From Stenotrophomonas maltophilia (lineage in GTDB: Bacteria > Pseudomonadota > Gammaproteobacteria > Xanthomonadales > Xanthomonadaceae): DNA of 64,000 bases. Location of the stretch: positions 235,420 to 299,419 of the forward strand of contig DEZI01000030.1 of NCBI GenBank assembly GCA_002364755.1, read 5' to 3'. Shown here in pieces: positions 34,687 to 43,177 of the stretch. Positions within the stretch are counted from its first letter, which is position 1. Each line of letters starts with the position of its first letter. The position numbers were made by a program, and so were the translations under genes. The notes under the pieces were generated by a model. The model searched no databases and was not told where the DNA came from. It was given only the letters and a program-made list of their open reading frames with translations.

Positions 34687-35832
34687 TTAACGGCGCAGCG
34701 CGTGCACCACAGGCGCCACCTGGTCCTGGCGGTCCAGCTCCAGGCCGACCTGCAGCAGTGCATCGGCCAGCGCATCGGCATCATCATCACGCAGCGTGGC
34801 ATGGCCGACCTTGCGGCCGTCGCGCGGCTGCTTGCCGTAGTCATGCCAATGGCCACTGGCCTGGCCCAGTACCGGCGCCGGATCGGGCATCGCGCCCAGC
34901 CAGTTCAGCATGCAGGCATGGCCCAGCATGCGGGTGCTGCCCAGCGGCAGGCCCAGCACGGCGCGCAGGTGGTTCTCGAACTGCGAGGTCTCGCTGCCTT
35001 CGATGGTCCAGTGGCCGGAGTTGTGCACGCGCGGTGCCATCTCGTTGGCCAGCAGCTCGCCATCGCGGCAGAACAGCTCCAGCGCGAATACGCCCACGTA
35101 GCCCAGATGCTCGGCCACGCGGCGCGCGTAACCAATCGCCGCCTCATGCTCGGCATCGGACAGCACGGCCGGGGCCACGCTGGCCGACAGCACGCCATCG
35201 ACATGCCAGTTGCCGGTGACCGGCCAGGCCTGGAAGCTGCCGTCGCGGCCGCGCACGGCGACCACGCTCACTTCGCGCTGGAAGGCGACGAAACCCTCGA
35301 GGATCAGGCCGGTGCGCTCGACCTGGGCGCCGAGGGCGTCCCATGCGGCGTCGATATCGGCCTCGCTGCGCAGGCGGAACTGACCCTTGCCGTCATAGCC
35401 GAGGCGACGGGTCTTGAGGATGCACGGCAGGCCGAATTCGGCAGCCTTCGCGGCCAGTTCGTCGCGGCTGCGGATATCGGCGAAGGCCGGCAGCGGAATG
35501 CCCAGCTGCTGGAACAGGGTCTTTTCGCTCAGCCGGTCCTGTGCGACAGCCAGCGCCGACGGCGGCGGGTAGACCGGCACCTGGTCGGCCAGCCACTGCG
35601 CGCTGTCGGCTGGCACGTTCTCGAAATCGAAGGTGACCACGTCGACCTTGGCGGCAAACTCGATCAAGGCCTTGCGATCATCGAACGCCGCCACGGTGAG
35701 CGGCGCCAGCGGGCGGCTGCAGGCGTCGGCCGCCGGGTCGTACAGCTCGAAGCGCAGCCCCAGCGGCGCACCGGCCAGGACCATCATGCGGGCGAGCTGT
35801 CCGCCGCCCAGGATGCCGACGGTCAGGCTCAT
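34687..35832 (-). CDS. purK: N5-carboxyaminoimidazole ribonucleotide synthase
   Basis: ATP-grasp enzyme of purine synthesis that carboxylates aminoimidazole ribonucleotide with bicarbonate and ATP. The 381 residues begin TVGILGGGQLARMM and contain the ATP-grasp segments LKTRRLGYDGKGQ and EMAPRVHNSGHWTIEG. The start overlaps the purE stop by ATGA, matching the usual purE-purK order. Its stop codon lies at the edge of the tandem palindrome array. Confidence 0.97.
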   Translation of the reverse strand: MSLTVGILGGGQLARMMVLAGAPLGLRFELYDPAADACSRPLAPLTVAAFDDRKALIEFAAKVDVVTFDFENVPADSAQWLADQVPVYPPPSALAVAQDRLSEKTLFQQLGIPLPAFADIRSRDELAAKAAEFGLPCILKTRRLGYDGKGQFRLRSEADIDAAWDALGAQVERTGLILEGFVAFQREVSVVAVRGRDGSFQAWPVTGNWHVDGVLSASVAPAVLSDAEHEAAIGYARRVAEHLGYVGVFALELFCRDGELLANEMAPRVHNSGHWTIEGSETSQFENHLRAVLGLPLGSTRMLGHACMLNWLGAMPDPAPVLGQASGHWHDYGKQPRDGRKVGHATLRDDDADALADALLQVGLELDRQDQVAPVVHALRR

Positions 35833-36332
35833 CGGCGCGGATCGTCGTGGGCCATGACATCTTCGGTCTGGCGGGTGCGGAAGGCTTCCAGCGCCTGACC
35901 GATGGACGGCTGGTCGCTGGCCAGCATCGCCGCGGCAAACAGCGCCGCGTTGGATGCACCCGCATTGCCGATGGCGAAGGTGGCGACCGGAATGCCGGCC
36001 GGCATCTGCACGATCGAAAGCAGCGAATCCATGCCATTGAGGGCCTTGGACTGCACCGGCACGCCCAGCACCGGCACGGCGGTCTTGGCGGCGATCATGC
36101 CAGGCAGGTGCGCAGCCCCGCCGGCACCGGCGATGATCGCGCGCAGGCCGCGCGGGCCCGCCTCTTCTGCATAGCTGAACAATACGTCTGGGGTGCGGTG
36201 GGCGGAGACCACCTTCACTTCGAACGGAACACCCAGGGCTTCAAGCTTCTGGGCGGCGTGCTGCATGGTTTCCCAGTCGGAGCGGGAACCCATGACGATG
36301 CCGACAAGCGGCGCGATCGGGTTGGGGGTCAT
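35829..36332 (-). CDS. purE: N5-carboxyaminoimidazole ribonucleotide mutase
   Basis: A 167-residue class I PurE that converts N5-CAIR to CAIR. The motifs VGIVMGSRSDWETM, VVSAHRTPD and IIAGAGGAAHLPGM are all present. It is first in the purE-purK pair, with ATGA overlap; a 58-base gap separates it from the divergent Trm112-like gene, so the promoters must be close together. Confidence 0.97.
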   Translation of the reverse strand: MTPNPIAPLVGIVMGSRSDWETMQHAAQKLEALGVPFEVKVVSAHRTPDVLFSYAEEAGPRGLRAIIAGAGGAAHLPGMIAAKTAVPVLGVPVQSKALNGMDSLLSIVQMPAGIPVATFAIGNAGASNAALFAAAMLASDQPSIGQALEAFRTRQTEDVMAHDDPRR

Positions 36333-36390
36333 TGGCCGTCACCTGCCTTAAAGACGTATTCTAGCCGTCTTCCACGCAAGACGAAGAACC

Positions 36391-36660
36391 ATGGATCGCA
36401 AGCTGCTTGACCTGCTGGTGTCGCCGGACACCCGCCAGCCCCTGTCCCTGCTGGATGGCAAGGGCCTGGAAGCCCTCAACAAGGCCATTTCCGCCGGTTC
36501 GGTCAACAAGGCCGACGGCAACCCGCTGGCCCAGCCGCTGCGCGAAGCGCTGGTCACCCGCGACCGCAAGCAGGTATTCCGGGTCGACGACGGCATTCCG
36601 GTGCTGCTGGCCGAAGAGGCCATCCCGACCGCGCAGATCGCCGACTTCCCCGCCGCATGA
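36391..36660 (+). CDS. Trm112/YcaR-family small protein lacking zinc cysteines
   Basis: An 89-residue protein that begins MDRKLLDLLVSPDTRQPL and ends with GIPVLLAEEA, matching the YcaR/Trm112 family. The family CPxC zinc site is replaced by SPDT and the protein contains no cysteine, so it cannot bind zinc in the usual way. In E. coli ycaR lies between lpxK and kdsB; here it is paired with nadC through an ATGA overlap. Role unknown; family members are small binding partners. Confidence 0.85.
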   Translation: MDRKLLDLLVSPDTRQPLSLLDGKGLEALNKAISAGSVNKADGNPLAQPLREALVTRDRKQVFRVDDGIPVLLAEEAIPTAQIADFPAA

Positions 36661-37511
36661 CCGCCCTGCCGACGCCGGATGCGGCCCTCGTCGCGGCCGA
36701 TGTCGCCCGCGCGTTGGCCGAGGACCTGGGCAGCGGTGACGTCACCGCCGCCCTGCTGCCCGACCAGGCCGACAGCGCCTACCTGCTGTGCAAGCAGGAT
36801 GATGCCGTGATTGCCGGCCGGCCCTGGTTCGACGCCACCCATCGCGCACTCGACCCGGACGTGCGCATCGAATGGCGCGTGGCCGAGGGCGACCGCGTCG
36901 CCGCCGGCACCGTGCTGGCCCTGCTGCACGGGCGCAGCCGCAGCCTGGTCAGCGCCGAGCGCACCTCGCTGAATTTCCTGCAGACCCTCTCCGGCACCGC
37001 CACCACCACCGCCCGCTACGTGGCTGCCGTGGCCGGCACCGGCACGCGCATCCTCGATACCCGCAAGACCCTGCCCGGCCTGCGCATGGCGCAGAAGTAC
37101 GCGGTGCGCTGCGGCGGCGGTGACAACCACCGCTTCGGCCTGTACGACACGGTGATGCTGAAGGAAAACCACATCCGCGCCGCCGGCTCGCTGCCCGCTG
37201 CCGTGGCTGCCGCGCGCCGGCAGTGGCCGTCGTTGCCGCTGGTGGTGGAGGTGGAGGACCTGGACCAGCTGCAGCAGGCACTGGATGCCGGCTGCGAGCG
37301 CATCCTGCTGGACGATTTCGATGCCGCGCTGCGCCGCGAGGCCGTGCGCATCACCGCCGGCCGCATTCCGCTGGAAGTCTCCGGCAGTGTCGGCCTGGAC
37401 GGATTGCGCGCGATTGCCGGGGACGGCGTGGACTGCATTTCCATCGGCGGCCTGACCAAGCACGTGCAGGCCATCGACCTGTCGCTGAAGCTGGGGCCGC
37501 CGCCGGGCTGA
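36657..37511 (+). CDS. nadC: Nicotinate-nucleotide pyrophosphorylase (carboxylating)
   Basis: Quinolinate phosphoribosyltransferase of de novo NAD synthesis. The 284 residues show EDLGSGDVTA near the start, RTSLNFLQTLSGTATTT, ILDTRKTLPGLRMAQKYAVRCGGGDNHR and the C-terminal LEVSGSVGLDGLRAIAGDGVDCISIGGLTKH, all hallmark segments with the substrate-binding Arg, His and Lys residues. Translationally coupled to the Trm112-like gene. A GTAG-type palindrome follows. Confidence 0.97.
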   Translation: MTALPTPDAALVAADVARALAEDLGSGDVTAALLPDQADSAYLLCKQDDAVIAGRPWFDATHRALDPDVRIEWRVAEGDRVAAGTVLALLHGRSRSLVSAERTSLNFLQTLSGTATTTARYVAAVAGTGTRILDTRKTLPGLRMAQKYAVRCGGGDNHRFGLYDTVMLKENHIRAAGSLPAAVAAARRQWPSLPLVVEVEDLDQLQQALDAGCERILLDDFDAALRREAVRITAGRIPLEVSGSVGLDGLRAIAGDGVDCISIGGLTKHVQAIDLSLKLGPPPG

Positions 37512-37542
37512 GGCCTGCAGGACCTGCACGCGCTTCGCGCGA

Positions 37543-37566
37543 TGAGCCGAGCATAGGCTCGGCTCT
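37543..37566. repeat. REP-type palindrome after nadC
   Basis: GCCGAGC-ATAG-GCTCGGC followed by TCTAC (complement GTAGA). A single GTAG-class element between nadC and the DUF2272 gene. Confidence 0.75.
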
Positions 37567-37644
37567 ACGCCACGCGCGGAGGCCTTCACGATTCGGCTAC
37601 GCCTGCCTCTGCGACGCTGCGGCCATCCCCCACAGGAGCCGCGC

Positions 37645-38562
37645 ATGCGCTGGATGCTGTTGCCTGCCTGCCTGCTGCTGGCCGCCGCGCCGCTGTCAGC
37701 CGCCGCCGCCGAAGCCTGCGACGTGCCACCCCGCTTCGGCCTCAGTCCGCTGGCGATCTCCATCCGCAATGCCGCCTGCAACGAACACCGGCTCTGGTAC
37801 CGCCCCTTCATCGACCGCGAAGGGCGCGCAGCCAGCCTCAGCGTCACCGAAGCGGAGAACGAGAACCTGGCTGACAACGGCCTGATCGCCTGGCAGCGCG
37901 TGGCCAGCTACTGGCGCGACAGCGGCACGCTCAACGCGATGGGCAGCATTCCCGGTGCCAGCAGCTGCCTGGCGCCGCTGGGCACGCGCTACACCGACAG
38001 CGACTGCCGCGCCTTCCTGGTCGACAACCCGTGGTCGGCCGCGTTCATTTCCTGGGTAATGACCCGCGCCGGCGTGCCGGGCTTCACTACTTCGCCGCGA
38101 CATATCGACTACATCCGCGCCGCCCACCAGGCGGGGCCGTCCGGCGTGCCGTACCGGCTGGTGGATCCGGCCACGGCCAAGCCTGCACCGGGCGACCTGC
38201 TGTGCTTCCTGCGCGACCGCAGCAGCACGCTGAGCTACAGCGGGCTGCTGAAGGCGCTGGGCAACGGCTCGGTCGGCAACTGGAAATCGCATTGCGAAGT
38301 CGTGGTGGCGGCCAACCTCGGCGGCGACCAGACCCTGTACCTGGTGGGCGGCAACGTGATGAACACCGTGGCCATGCGACTGCTGCAGCTGGACCGCACG
38401 GGCCTCATCCAGCTGCCGCCAGCGCGCGATCGCAGCAGCAGCGGCATCGACCCCAGCTGCACGCCCGGCCGCGAGGACGAATGCAGCTTCAACCGCCAGG
38501 ACTGGGCGGCACTGCTGCAGCTGACGGCTCCGGCATCGCGGGTAGCCAAGAACGGACAATGA
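37645..38562 (+). CDS. DUF2272 secreted protein
   Basis: A 305-residue precursor with a signal peptide (LLPACLLLAAAPLSAAAA) and a DUF2272-type domain. Recognisable parts are RVASYWRDSG, NPWSAAFISWVMTRAGVPGF, the HIDYIRAAHQA segment, GDLLCFLRD and SHCEVVVAAN. The order of Cys/Trp- and His-containing motifs recalls CHAP/NlpC-like peptidoglycan amidases, so a periplasmic cell-wall role is possible but not shown. CAGGAG precedes the ATG. Confidence 0.82.
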   Translation: MRWMLLPACLLLAAAPLSAAAAEACDVPPRFGLSPLAISIRNAACNEHRLWYRPFIDREGRAASLSVTEAENENLADNGLIAWQRVASYWRDSGTLNAMGSIPGASSCLAPLGTRYTDSDCRAFLVDNPWSAAFISWVMTRAGVPGFTTSPRHIDYIRAAHQAGPSGVPYRLVDPATAKPAPGDLLCFLRDRSSTLSYSGLLKALGNGSVGNWKSHCEVVVAANLGGDQTLYLVGGNVMNTVAMRLLQLDRTGLIQLPPARDRSSSGIDPSCTPGREDECSFNRQDWAALLQLTAPASRVAKNGQ

Positions 38563-38630
38563 GCAAGGTGGCTTGATCCGCTGCGCGTTCGCCGCCATCT
38601 TTGCGGGATCGACCCTGCACGCGTGACGCC

Positions 38631-38981
38631 ATGCCTACCCTGTTGTTGCTGCTGATTGCCGGCGGCATCGTCTATTTCTTCTGGAACGCCGCGCGTTCGG
38701 CCGCCGAACGTGCCATCGAACTCGGCCGCAATGCGTGCCGCGCCGCCGACGTGCAGTGGCTGGACCAGGCGGTGCACGCCACCGGCATGCGCCTGTCGCG
38801 TGGCGAGAATGGGCGGCTCGGCTTCGAGCGCACCTTCAAGTTCGAGTATTCCTATGACGGCATCGATCGCCACGTCGGCCGCATGGTGCTGCGCGGCGAC
38901 CAGCTGGTGTCGTTCACCGGCCCGGGTGCGGCGCGGATCAGCCAGATCCGCGCGGATGTGGAAGACGCAGAGGACATCTAA
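38631..38981 (+). CDS. DUF3301 membrane-anchored protein
   Basis: A 116-residue protein with one N-terminal membrane helix (LLLLLIAGGIVYFFW) and a short conserved DUF3301 region (AIELGRNACRAADVQWLDQAV ... FKFEYSYDG). Common in gammaproteobacteria and of unknown role. The ATG at 38631 is used because it places the helix at the start; an upstream in-frame start at 38601 would add ten polar residues. Confidence 0.83.
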   Translation: MPTLLLLLIAGGIVYFFWNAARSAAERAIELGRNACRAADVQWLDQAVHATGMRLSRGENGRLGFERTFKFEYSYDGIDRHVGRMVLRGDQLVSFTGPGAARISQIRADVEDAEDI

Positions 38982-38992
38982 GCGATAACGAC

Positions 38993-39017
38993 GTGCCGAC
39001 CAACGGTCGGCACCTAT
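38993..39017. repeat. SMAG-like palindrome
   Basis: Core TGCCGACCAACGGTCGGCA followed by CCTAT, a variant of the usual CCTAC end. It lies between the convergent DUF3301 and sspB genes. Confidence 0.85.
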
Positions 39018-39020
39018 CCC

Positions 39021-39488
39021 TTATTTGACAACGCGCAGCGTCGGGCGGCCCTTCGGTGGCGGCGTGGTCGGCGGCCGGTCGTCCGGCGGCGTGTCATCCG
39101 ACGGGGTCTCGCCTTCGTGCAGCAGCTCGTCGCTGGTCGGTGCCGGTTCGGTGCCCGGGATATCGTCCGGCAGCGCCATGCCCTGCCCGGTCTCGCGTGC
39201 GTACACGGCCAGCACCGCACTGATCGGCACCTGCACCGGATAGCTGGTACCGGAGAAGCGGGCCGAGAAGCTCACCATCTCGTTGTTGATCATCAGCTGC
39301 ACCACCGCGCGCTCGGCGATGTTGAGCACCACGCGGCCATCCTTCACCGCCGAAGGCGGCACCTGGACGCCGGGAACGCCGGCATCGACCAGGATGTGCG
39401 GGGTCAGCTGGTTGTCATTGATCCATTCCACCAGCGCCCGCAGCAGGTACGGGCGGTGGCTGGTCATGTGGAAGAAGTCGTCGGTCAT
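39021..39488 (-). CDS. sspB: ClpXP protease adaptor SspB
   Basis: A 155-residue adaptor that hands ssrA-tagged proteins to ClpXP. The N-terminal substrate-binding domain (RPYLLRALVEWINDNQLTPHI ... VLNIAERAV) is followed by an acidic and proline-rich linker, then a C-terminal ClpX-binding tail RPTLRVVK. Divergence of the linker is normal for the family. It lies 85 bases after sspA on the same strand, the standard sspA-sspB pair. Confidence 0.96.
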   Translation of the reverse strand: MTDDFFHMTSHRPYLLRALVEWINDNQLTPHILVDAGVPGVQVPPSAVKDGRVVLNIAERAVVQLMINNEMVSFSARFSGTSYPVQVPISAVLAVYARETGQGMALPDDIPGTEPAPTSDELLHEGETPSDDTPPDDRPPTTPPPKGRPTLRVVK

Positions 39489-39573
39489 GCGTGAAGTGTA
39501 CGCGCCCGACGCCCCTGCCGGGGCGGATCGCCTGCACGCTAGTGGGCATGCAGACGGAATGCGCCCGCCGGAC

Positions 39574-40209
39574 TCAGCCCGGCAGGTCGCGCAGCTTCTT
39601 TTCCTGGTCGGTCAGGCTGCGGACGAAACCGGGGTGGCGGAAGATGCGGTTGCCGTAATCCTCGATGGCCTTGCCATCCTTGGGCAGCGGCACGTCCAGC
39701 GACTGCAGCCGCCAGATGATCGGCGCCATCGCGCAGTCAGCCAGGCTCATTTCCGGGTTGAGGAAGAACTTGCTGGCCTTGAACAGCGGCAGCGAGGCGG
39801 TCAGCAGTTCCTTCAGCCTTTTGCGGCCAGCTTCGGCCTGGGTCTTGTTGCCCAGCTGGATGGCCTGCACCTGCGGCACCCAGTCGTGCTCGATGCGCAG
39901 CATGGCCAGGCGGATGCGTGCACGCGAGAGCGGATCGACCGGCATCAGCGGCGGATGCGGGTAGCGCTCGTCGAGGTACTCGCTGACCACCGAGGCGGCG
40001 TACAGGACCAGCTCGCGCTCGACCAGGGTCGGCACCGAGTGGTAGGGATTGAGGTCAATCAGATCTTCAGGCGGGTTCTGCGGGTCGACAGGAACAGAGT
40101 CATAGCTGACCCCTTTGGCCGCCAGGACCAGGCGGACCCGGTGGCACAGGACATCATCGTTCGAGGAAAACAGCGTCAGTGTATTGCGCATGCGTACGCT
40201 CGCCGCCAT
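39574..40209 (-). CDS. sspA: Stringent starvation protein A
   Basis: A 211-residue glutathione S-transferase-fold protein that binds RNA polymerase and modulates transcription under stress. It has the SspA N-terminal pattern (NTLTLFSSNDDVLCHRVRLVLAAKGV), the PHPPLMPVDPLSRARIR segment and the LADCAMAPIIWRL helix. The ATG at 40209 has GGGAG eight bases upstream; the frame extends to a GTG at 40224. Located next to petABC, as in many proteobacteria. Confidence 0.95.
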   Translation of the reverse strand: MAASVRMRNTLTLFSSNDDVLCHRVRLVLAAKGVSYDSVPVDPQNPPEDLIDLNPYHSVPTLVERELVLYAASVVSEYLDERYPHPPLMPVDPLSRARIRLAMLRIEHDWVPQVQAIQLGNKTQAEAGRKRLKELLTASLPLFKASKFFLNPEMSLADCAMAPIIWRLQSLDVPLPKDGKAIEDYGNRIFRHPGFVRSLTDQEKKLRDLPG

Positions 40210-40343
40210 CAAAGGCTCTCCCACGACAGGAGACCGCCTGCCGCATCGGCGCCACCAGCACCGTGCTGGCGGTCGACTCCTCCCCGAGTGTGCAACCCGG
40301 CATCACAAAAGCCAATAGGCTTTGCGTCGTGCCGGCAGCAGAA

Positions 40344-41093
40344 TCAGTGCACGTCTTTCCAGTATTCCTTTTTCAGCAGGTACAGCAGGAAGGTCAGCAG
40401 GGCCAGGAACAGGATCACCCACACGCCCAGCTGCTGGCGCTTCAAGGCGGCTGGTTCACCGGCGTACTCAAGGAAGTTGGTGATGTCCCTCACGGCCTGG
40501 TCGTACTGCCCGGCATCGACATTGCCCGGCGTTTCCAGGCGCAGCCCGGTGACCGGCGGATCCATGCCCGGCGCCTCGGCCTTGCCATGCACCGCGTGCT
40601 GCAGGCCCTGCATCTCCCACAGCGGGTTGGGCATGGATGCGTTTGCGAACAGGGCGTTGTTCCAGCCCAGCGGCCGGCTGCTGTCCAGGTAGAACGACTT
40701 GAGGTAGGTATAGACCCAGTCGCTGCCGCGTACCCGCGAGATCAGGCTGAGGTCCGGCGGCATCTTGCCGAACCACTTTTCCGCCTGTTCCCTGGGCATT
40801 GCCACCGGGATCGGGTCACCGATCGCCGAGCCGGTGAAGTTGAGGTTGGCCATCACCTCTTCCTCGCTCAGGCCAAGGTCCTGCGCCATGCGCGAATAGC
40901 GCAGGTACTTCAGCGCGTGGCAGCCGGAACAGTAGTTCATGTACAGCTGCGCGCCGCGCTGCAGCGATGCGCGGTCACCGAGGTCGTTGCCGGCCTGCAG
41001 CAGCTTGGTGCCACCTTCGGCGGCGGAGGCCAGGAAACTGCCCAGCATCAGGGTGGCCGTCAGGGCCAGCCGGACCATCCAGCGATCAGTCAT
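40344..41093 (-). CDS. petC: Cytochrome c1 of the bc1 complex
   Basis: A 249-residue haem protein of complex III. A signal sequence precedes the haem c motif CSGCH (Cys55, Cys58, His59); the sixth-ligand Met is likely in the region PIPVAMPREQ. A C-terminal membrane helix (VILFLALLTFLLYLLKKEY) anchors it in the inner membrane. The start overlaps petB by eight bases. Length is typical for gammaproteobacterial c1. Confidence 0.96.
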   Translation of the reverse strand: MTDRWMVRLALTATLMLGSFLASAAEGGTKLLQAGNDLGDRASLQRGAQLYMNYCSGCHALKYLRYSRMAQDLGLSEEEVMANLNFTGSAIGDPIPVAMPREQAEKWFGKMPPDLSLISRVRGSDWVYTYLKSFYLDSSRPLGWNNALFANASMPNPLWEMQGLQHAVHGKAEAPGMDPPVTGLRLETPGNVDAGQYDQAVRDITNFLEYAGEPAALKRQQLGVWVILFLALLTFLLYLLKKEYWKDVH

Positions 41094-42345
41094 GGGTGGT
41101 CACCCTCTCCGGTACCGGTTTGGTCCTGTCCAACCTTGTCCATACCGGCATGGTGATGAAGAACGCGAAGTACAGGAAGGTCAGCACCCGCCCGACGTAG
41201 GTTTCATGCGCATCGGTACCGGGGCCGGAACCGATCACGCCCAGCCAGACGAAGCACACGGCGAACACGCCCAGCAGCACCTTTGAGAGCACGCCGCGGT
41301 AGCGGTAGGACTTGACCTTCGCACGGTCCAGCCACGGCACCAGGAACAGGATCGCGATGGCCGAGAACATCACCAGCACGCCGCCCAGCTTGTTGGGCAC
41401 CACGCGCAACATCGCGTAGTACGGCGTGTAGTACCAGACCGGCTTGATGTGCTCGGGCGTCACCAGGCGGTTGGCCTCGGTGAAGTTGTCGTGCTCCAGG
41501 AACAGGCCACCGAAGGCCGGCGCAAAGAAGATGATGAAGGCGGCGATGATCAGCAGGAAGCCGGCGCCGACGCCATCCTTGAGCGTGTAGTACGGATGGA
41601 AGGGAATGCCATCGGCCGGGGCGTTCGGCGACCAGCGGTTGCCCTTGGGCCCCTTCTTGATCTCCACGCCGTCGGGGTTGTTGGACCCCACTTCGTGCAG
41701 CGCGCCCAGATGCAGCACCACCAGCAGCAGCAGCACCAGCGGCAGGGCGATGACGTGCAGGGCGAAGAAGCGGTTGAGCGTGGCGTCACTGGGCAGGTAG
41801 TCGCCCATGATCCATTCGGTCAGGCCGTTGCCGATGACCGGTATCGCGCCGAACAGCGAGATGATGACCTTCGCGCCCCAGAACGACATCTGGCCCCACG
41901 GCAGCACGTAGCCCATGAAGGCTTCGGCCATCAGCACCAGGTAGATCAGCATGCCGAGGATCCACACCAGCTCGCGCGGCTTCTGGTAACTGCCGTACAT
42001 CAGGCCGCGGAACATGTGCAGGTAGACCACGATGAAGAACAGCGAGGCGCCGGTGGAGTGCATGTAGCGGATCAGCCAGCCCCACTCCACATCCCGCATG
42101 ATGTATTCGATGGAGCCGAACGCCTCGGCGGCGTTGGTCTTGTAGTGCATCGTCAGGAAGATGCCGGTGACGATCTGGTTGACCAGCACCAGCAGCGCCA
42201 GCGAGCCGAAGTAGTACCAGAGGTTGAAGTTCTTCGGCGCGTAGTACTCGCTGACGTGCTTGCGGTAGACCGGCATCAGGCCGGGCGCGCGCGCGTTGAC
42301 CCAGTCGGCGACGCCGCTGGCGGTACGGGCGAGGATGTTGGCCAT
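41086..42345 (-). CDS. petB: Cytochrome b of the bc1 complex
   Basis: A 419-residue polytopic subunit of ubiquinol-cytochrome c reductase with the haem-ligand histidines (RYMHSTGASLFF and VVYLHMFRG; FALHVIALPLV and LVVLHLGALHE). The Qo-site motif reads PVWY in IKPVWYYTPYYAMLR instead of the more common PEWY, a variant known among proteobacteria. The ATG at 42345 shares one base with the petA stop (TGATG); a longer open frame upstream overlaps petA and is rejected. Confidence 0.96.
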   Translation of the reverse strand: MANILARTASGVADWVNARAPGLMPVYRKHVSEYYAPKNFNLWYYFGSLALLVLVNQIVTGIFLTMHYKTNAAEAFGSIEYIMRDVEWGWLIRYMHSTGASLFFIVVYLHMFRGLMYGSYQKPRELVWILGMLIYLVLMAEAFMGYVLPWGQMSFWGAKVIISLFGAIPVIGNGLTEWIMGDYLPSDATLNRFFALHVIALPLVLLLLVVLHLGALHEVGSNNPDGVEIKKGPKGNRWSPNAPADGIPFHPYYTLKDGVGAGFLLIIAAFIIFFAPAFGGLFLEHDNFTEANRLVTPEHIKPVWYYTPYYAMLRVVPNKLGGVLVMFSAIAILFLVPWLDRAKVKSYRYRGVLSKVLLGVFAVCFVWLGVIGSGPGTDAHETYVGRVLTFLYFAFFITMPVWTRLDRTKPVPERVTTHD

Positions 42346-42965
42346 CAGGCTGCCCCCTGCGGATCGACACCGATGATGATGGTGTTGTCGTCCTGGTAAT
42401 GGTGCGCGGGCACCTTCAGGTTGATCGGCGCCGGCACGTCCTTGAAGACGCGGCCGGACATGTCGAAGCGCGACTTGTGGCAGGGGCAGAAGTAGCCGCC
42501 CTTCCACTGCGGGTCATACGGCTCGGGGCGGATCTCCGCCACCATTTCAGGCGAACAGCCCAGGTGCGTGCACAGCCCGACCAGCACGGAGACATCCGGC
42601 TTGATCGAACGCAGCTCGGGGTTCTGCTTGAGCACGTAGTCCGGCTGCTGGTCCTTCTCGCCGGACTCGGGGTCCTTGAGACGGCCATCCAGCCCATGCA
42701 GCGCATCGAGGATCGCCTTGGACCGTTTGACGATCCAGATCGGCTGGCCACGCCATTCCACGATCAGGCGTTGGCCTTCCTGCAGGGCGCTGATGTCGGC
42801 CACCACCGGTGCGCCGGCAAGCTTGGCGCGGGCACTGGGGTTCCAGGATTTGATGAAAGGAACTGCGGTGAATCCGACGCCGACGGCGCCCACCACGGCT
42901 GTGGTGGCAGAAAGAAAACGCCGACGTCCGGTGTTGACTGGATCGTGTACCCCATCGTTGGCCAT
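42345..42965 (-). CDS. petA: Rieske iron-sulfur subunit of the bc1 complex
   Basis: A 206-residue [2Fe-2S] protein. A twin-arginine signal (RRRFLSATTAVVGAVGVGF) serves both for export and as membrane anchor. Cluster ligands are in CTHLGCSPE and CPCHKSRFD. First gene of petA-petB-petC. The start is 209 bases from the lytic transglycosylase stop, in a gap containing clustered palindromes. Confidence 0.97.
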   Translation of the reverse strand: MANDGVHDPVNTGRRRFLSATTAVVGAVGVGFTAVPFIKSWNPSARAKLAGAPVVADISALQEGQRLIVEWRGQPIWIVKRSKAILDALHGLDGRLKDPESGEKDQQPDYVLKQNPELRSIKPDVSVLVGLCTHLGCSPEMVAEIRPEPYDPQWKGGYFCPCHKSRFDMSGRVFKDVPAPINLKVPAHHYQDDNTIIIGVDPQGAA

Positions 42966-43100
42966 CCGGCACTCCGATATTGATTAGGTAGCTTTAAGGC
43001 TGCCAGCGGATCCGGTGGGGGCCAGAGCCGCATTGAATCATGGGCGAGTGTAGCGGAACCGTCGCGCGCCACACAACGCATTGCAACAATCTTTGAAAAG

Positions 43101-43177
43101 CGTGCCGACTGACAGTCGGCACCTACCAACAGTCGGCACCTACCAACAGCCGGCGCCTGACGACGGTCGGCACCTAC
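43101..43177. repeat. Cluster of SMAG-like palindromes
   Basis: Three imperfect units with TGCCGACTGACAGTCGGCA, CAGTCGGCACCTACC and CGACGGTCGGCACCTAC in about 80 bases. The last GTAG supplies the stop codon of the lytic transglycosylase gene. Confidence 0.85.

Noticed and set aside
34435..34690. CRISPR array or repetitive protein at the tandem repeats
   Set aside because: Units are contiguous with no unique spacers, no cas genes are near, and the plus-strand frames stay open only because 36 is divisible by three.
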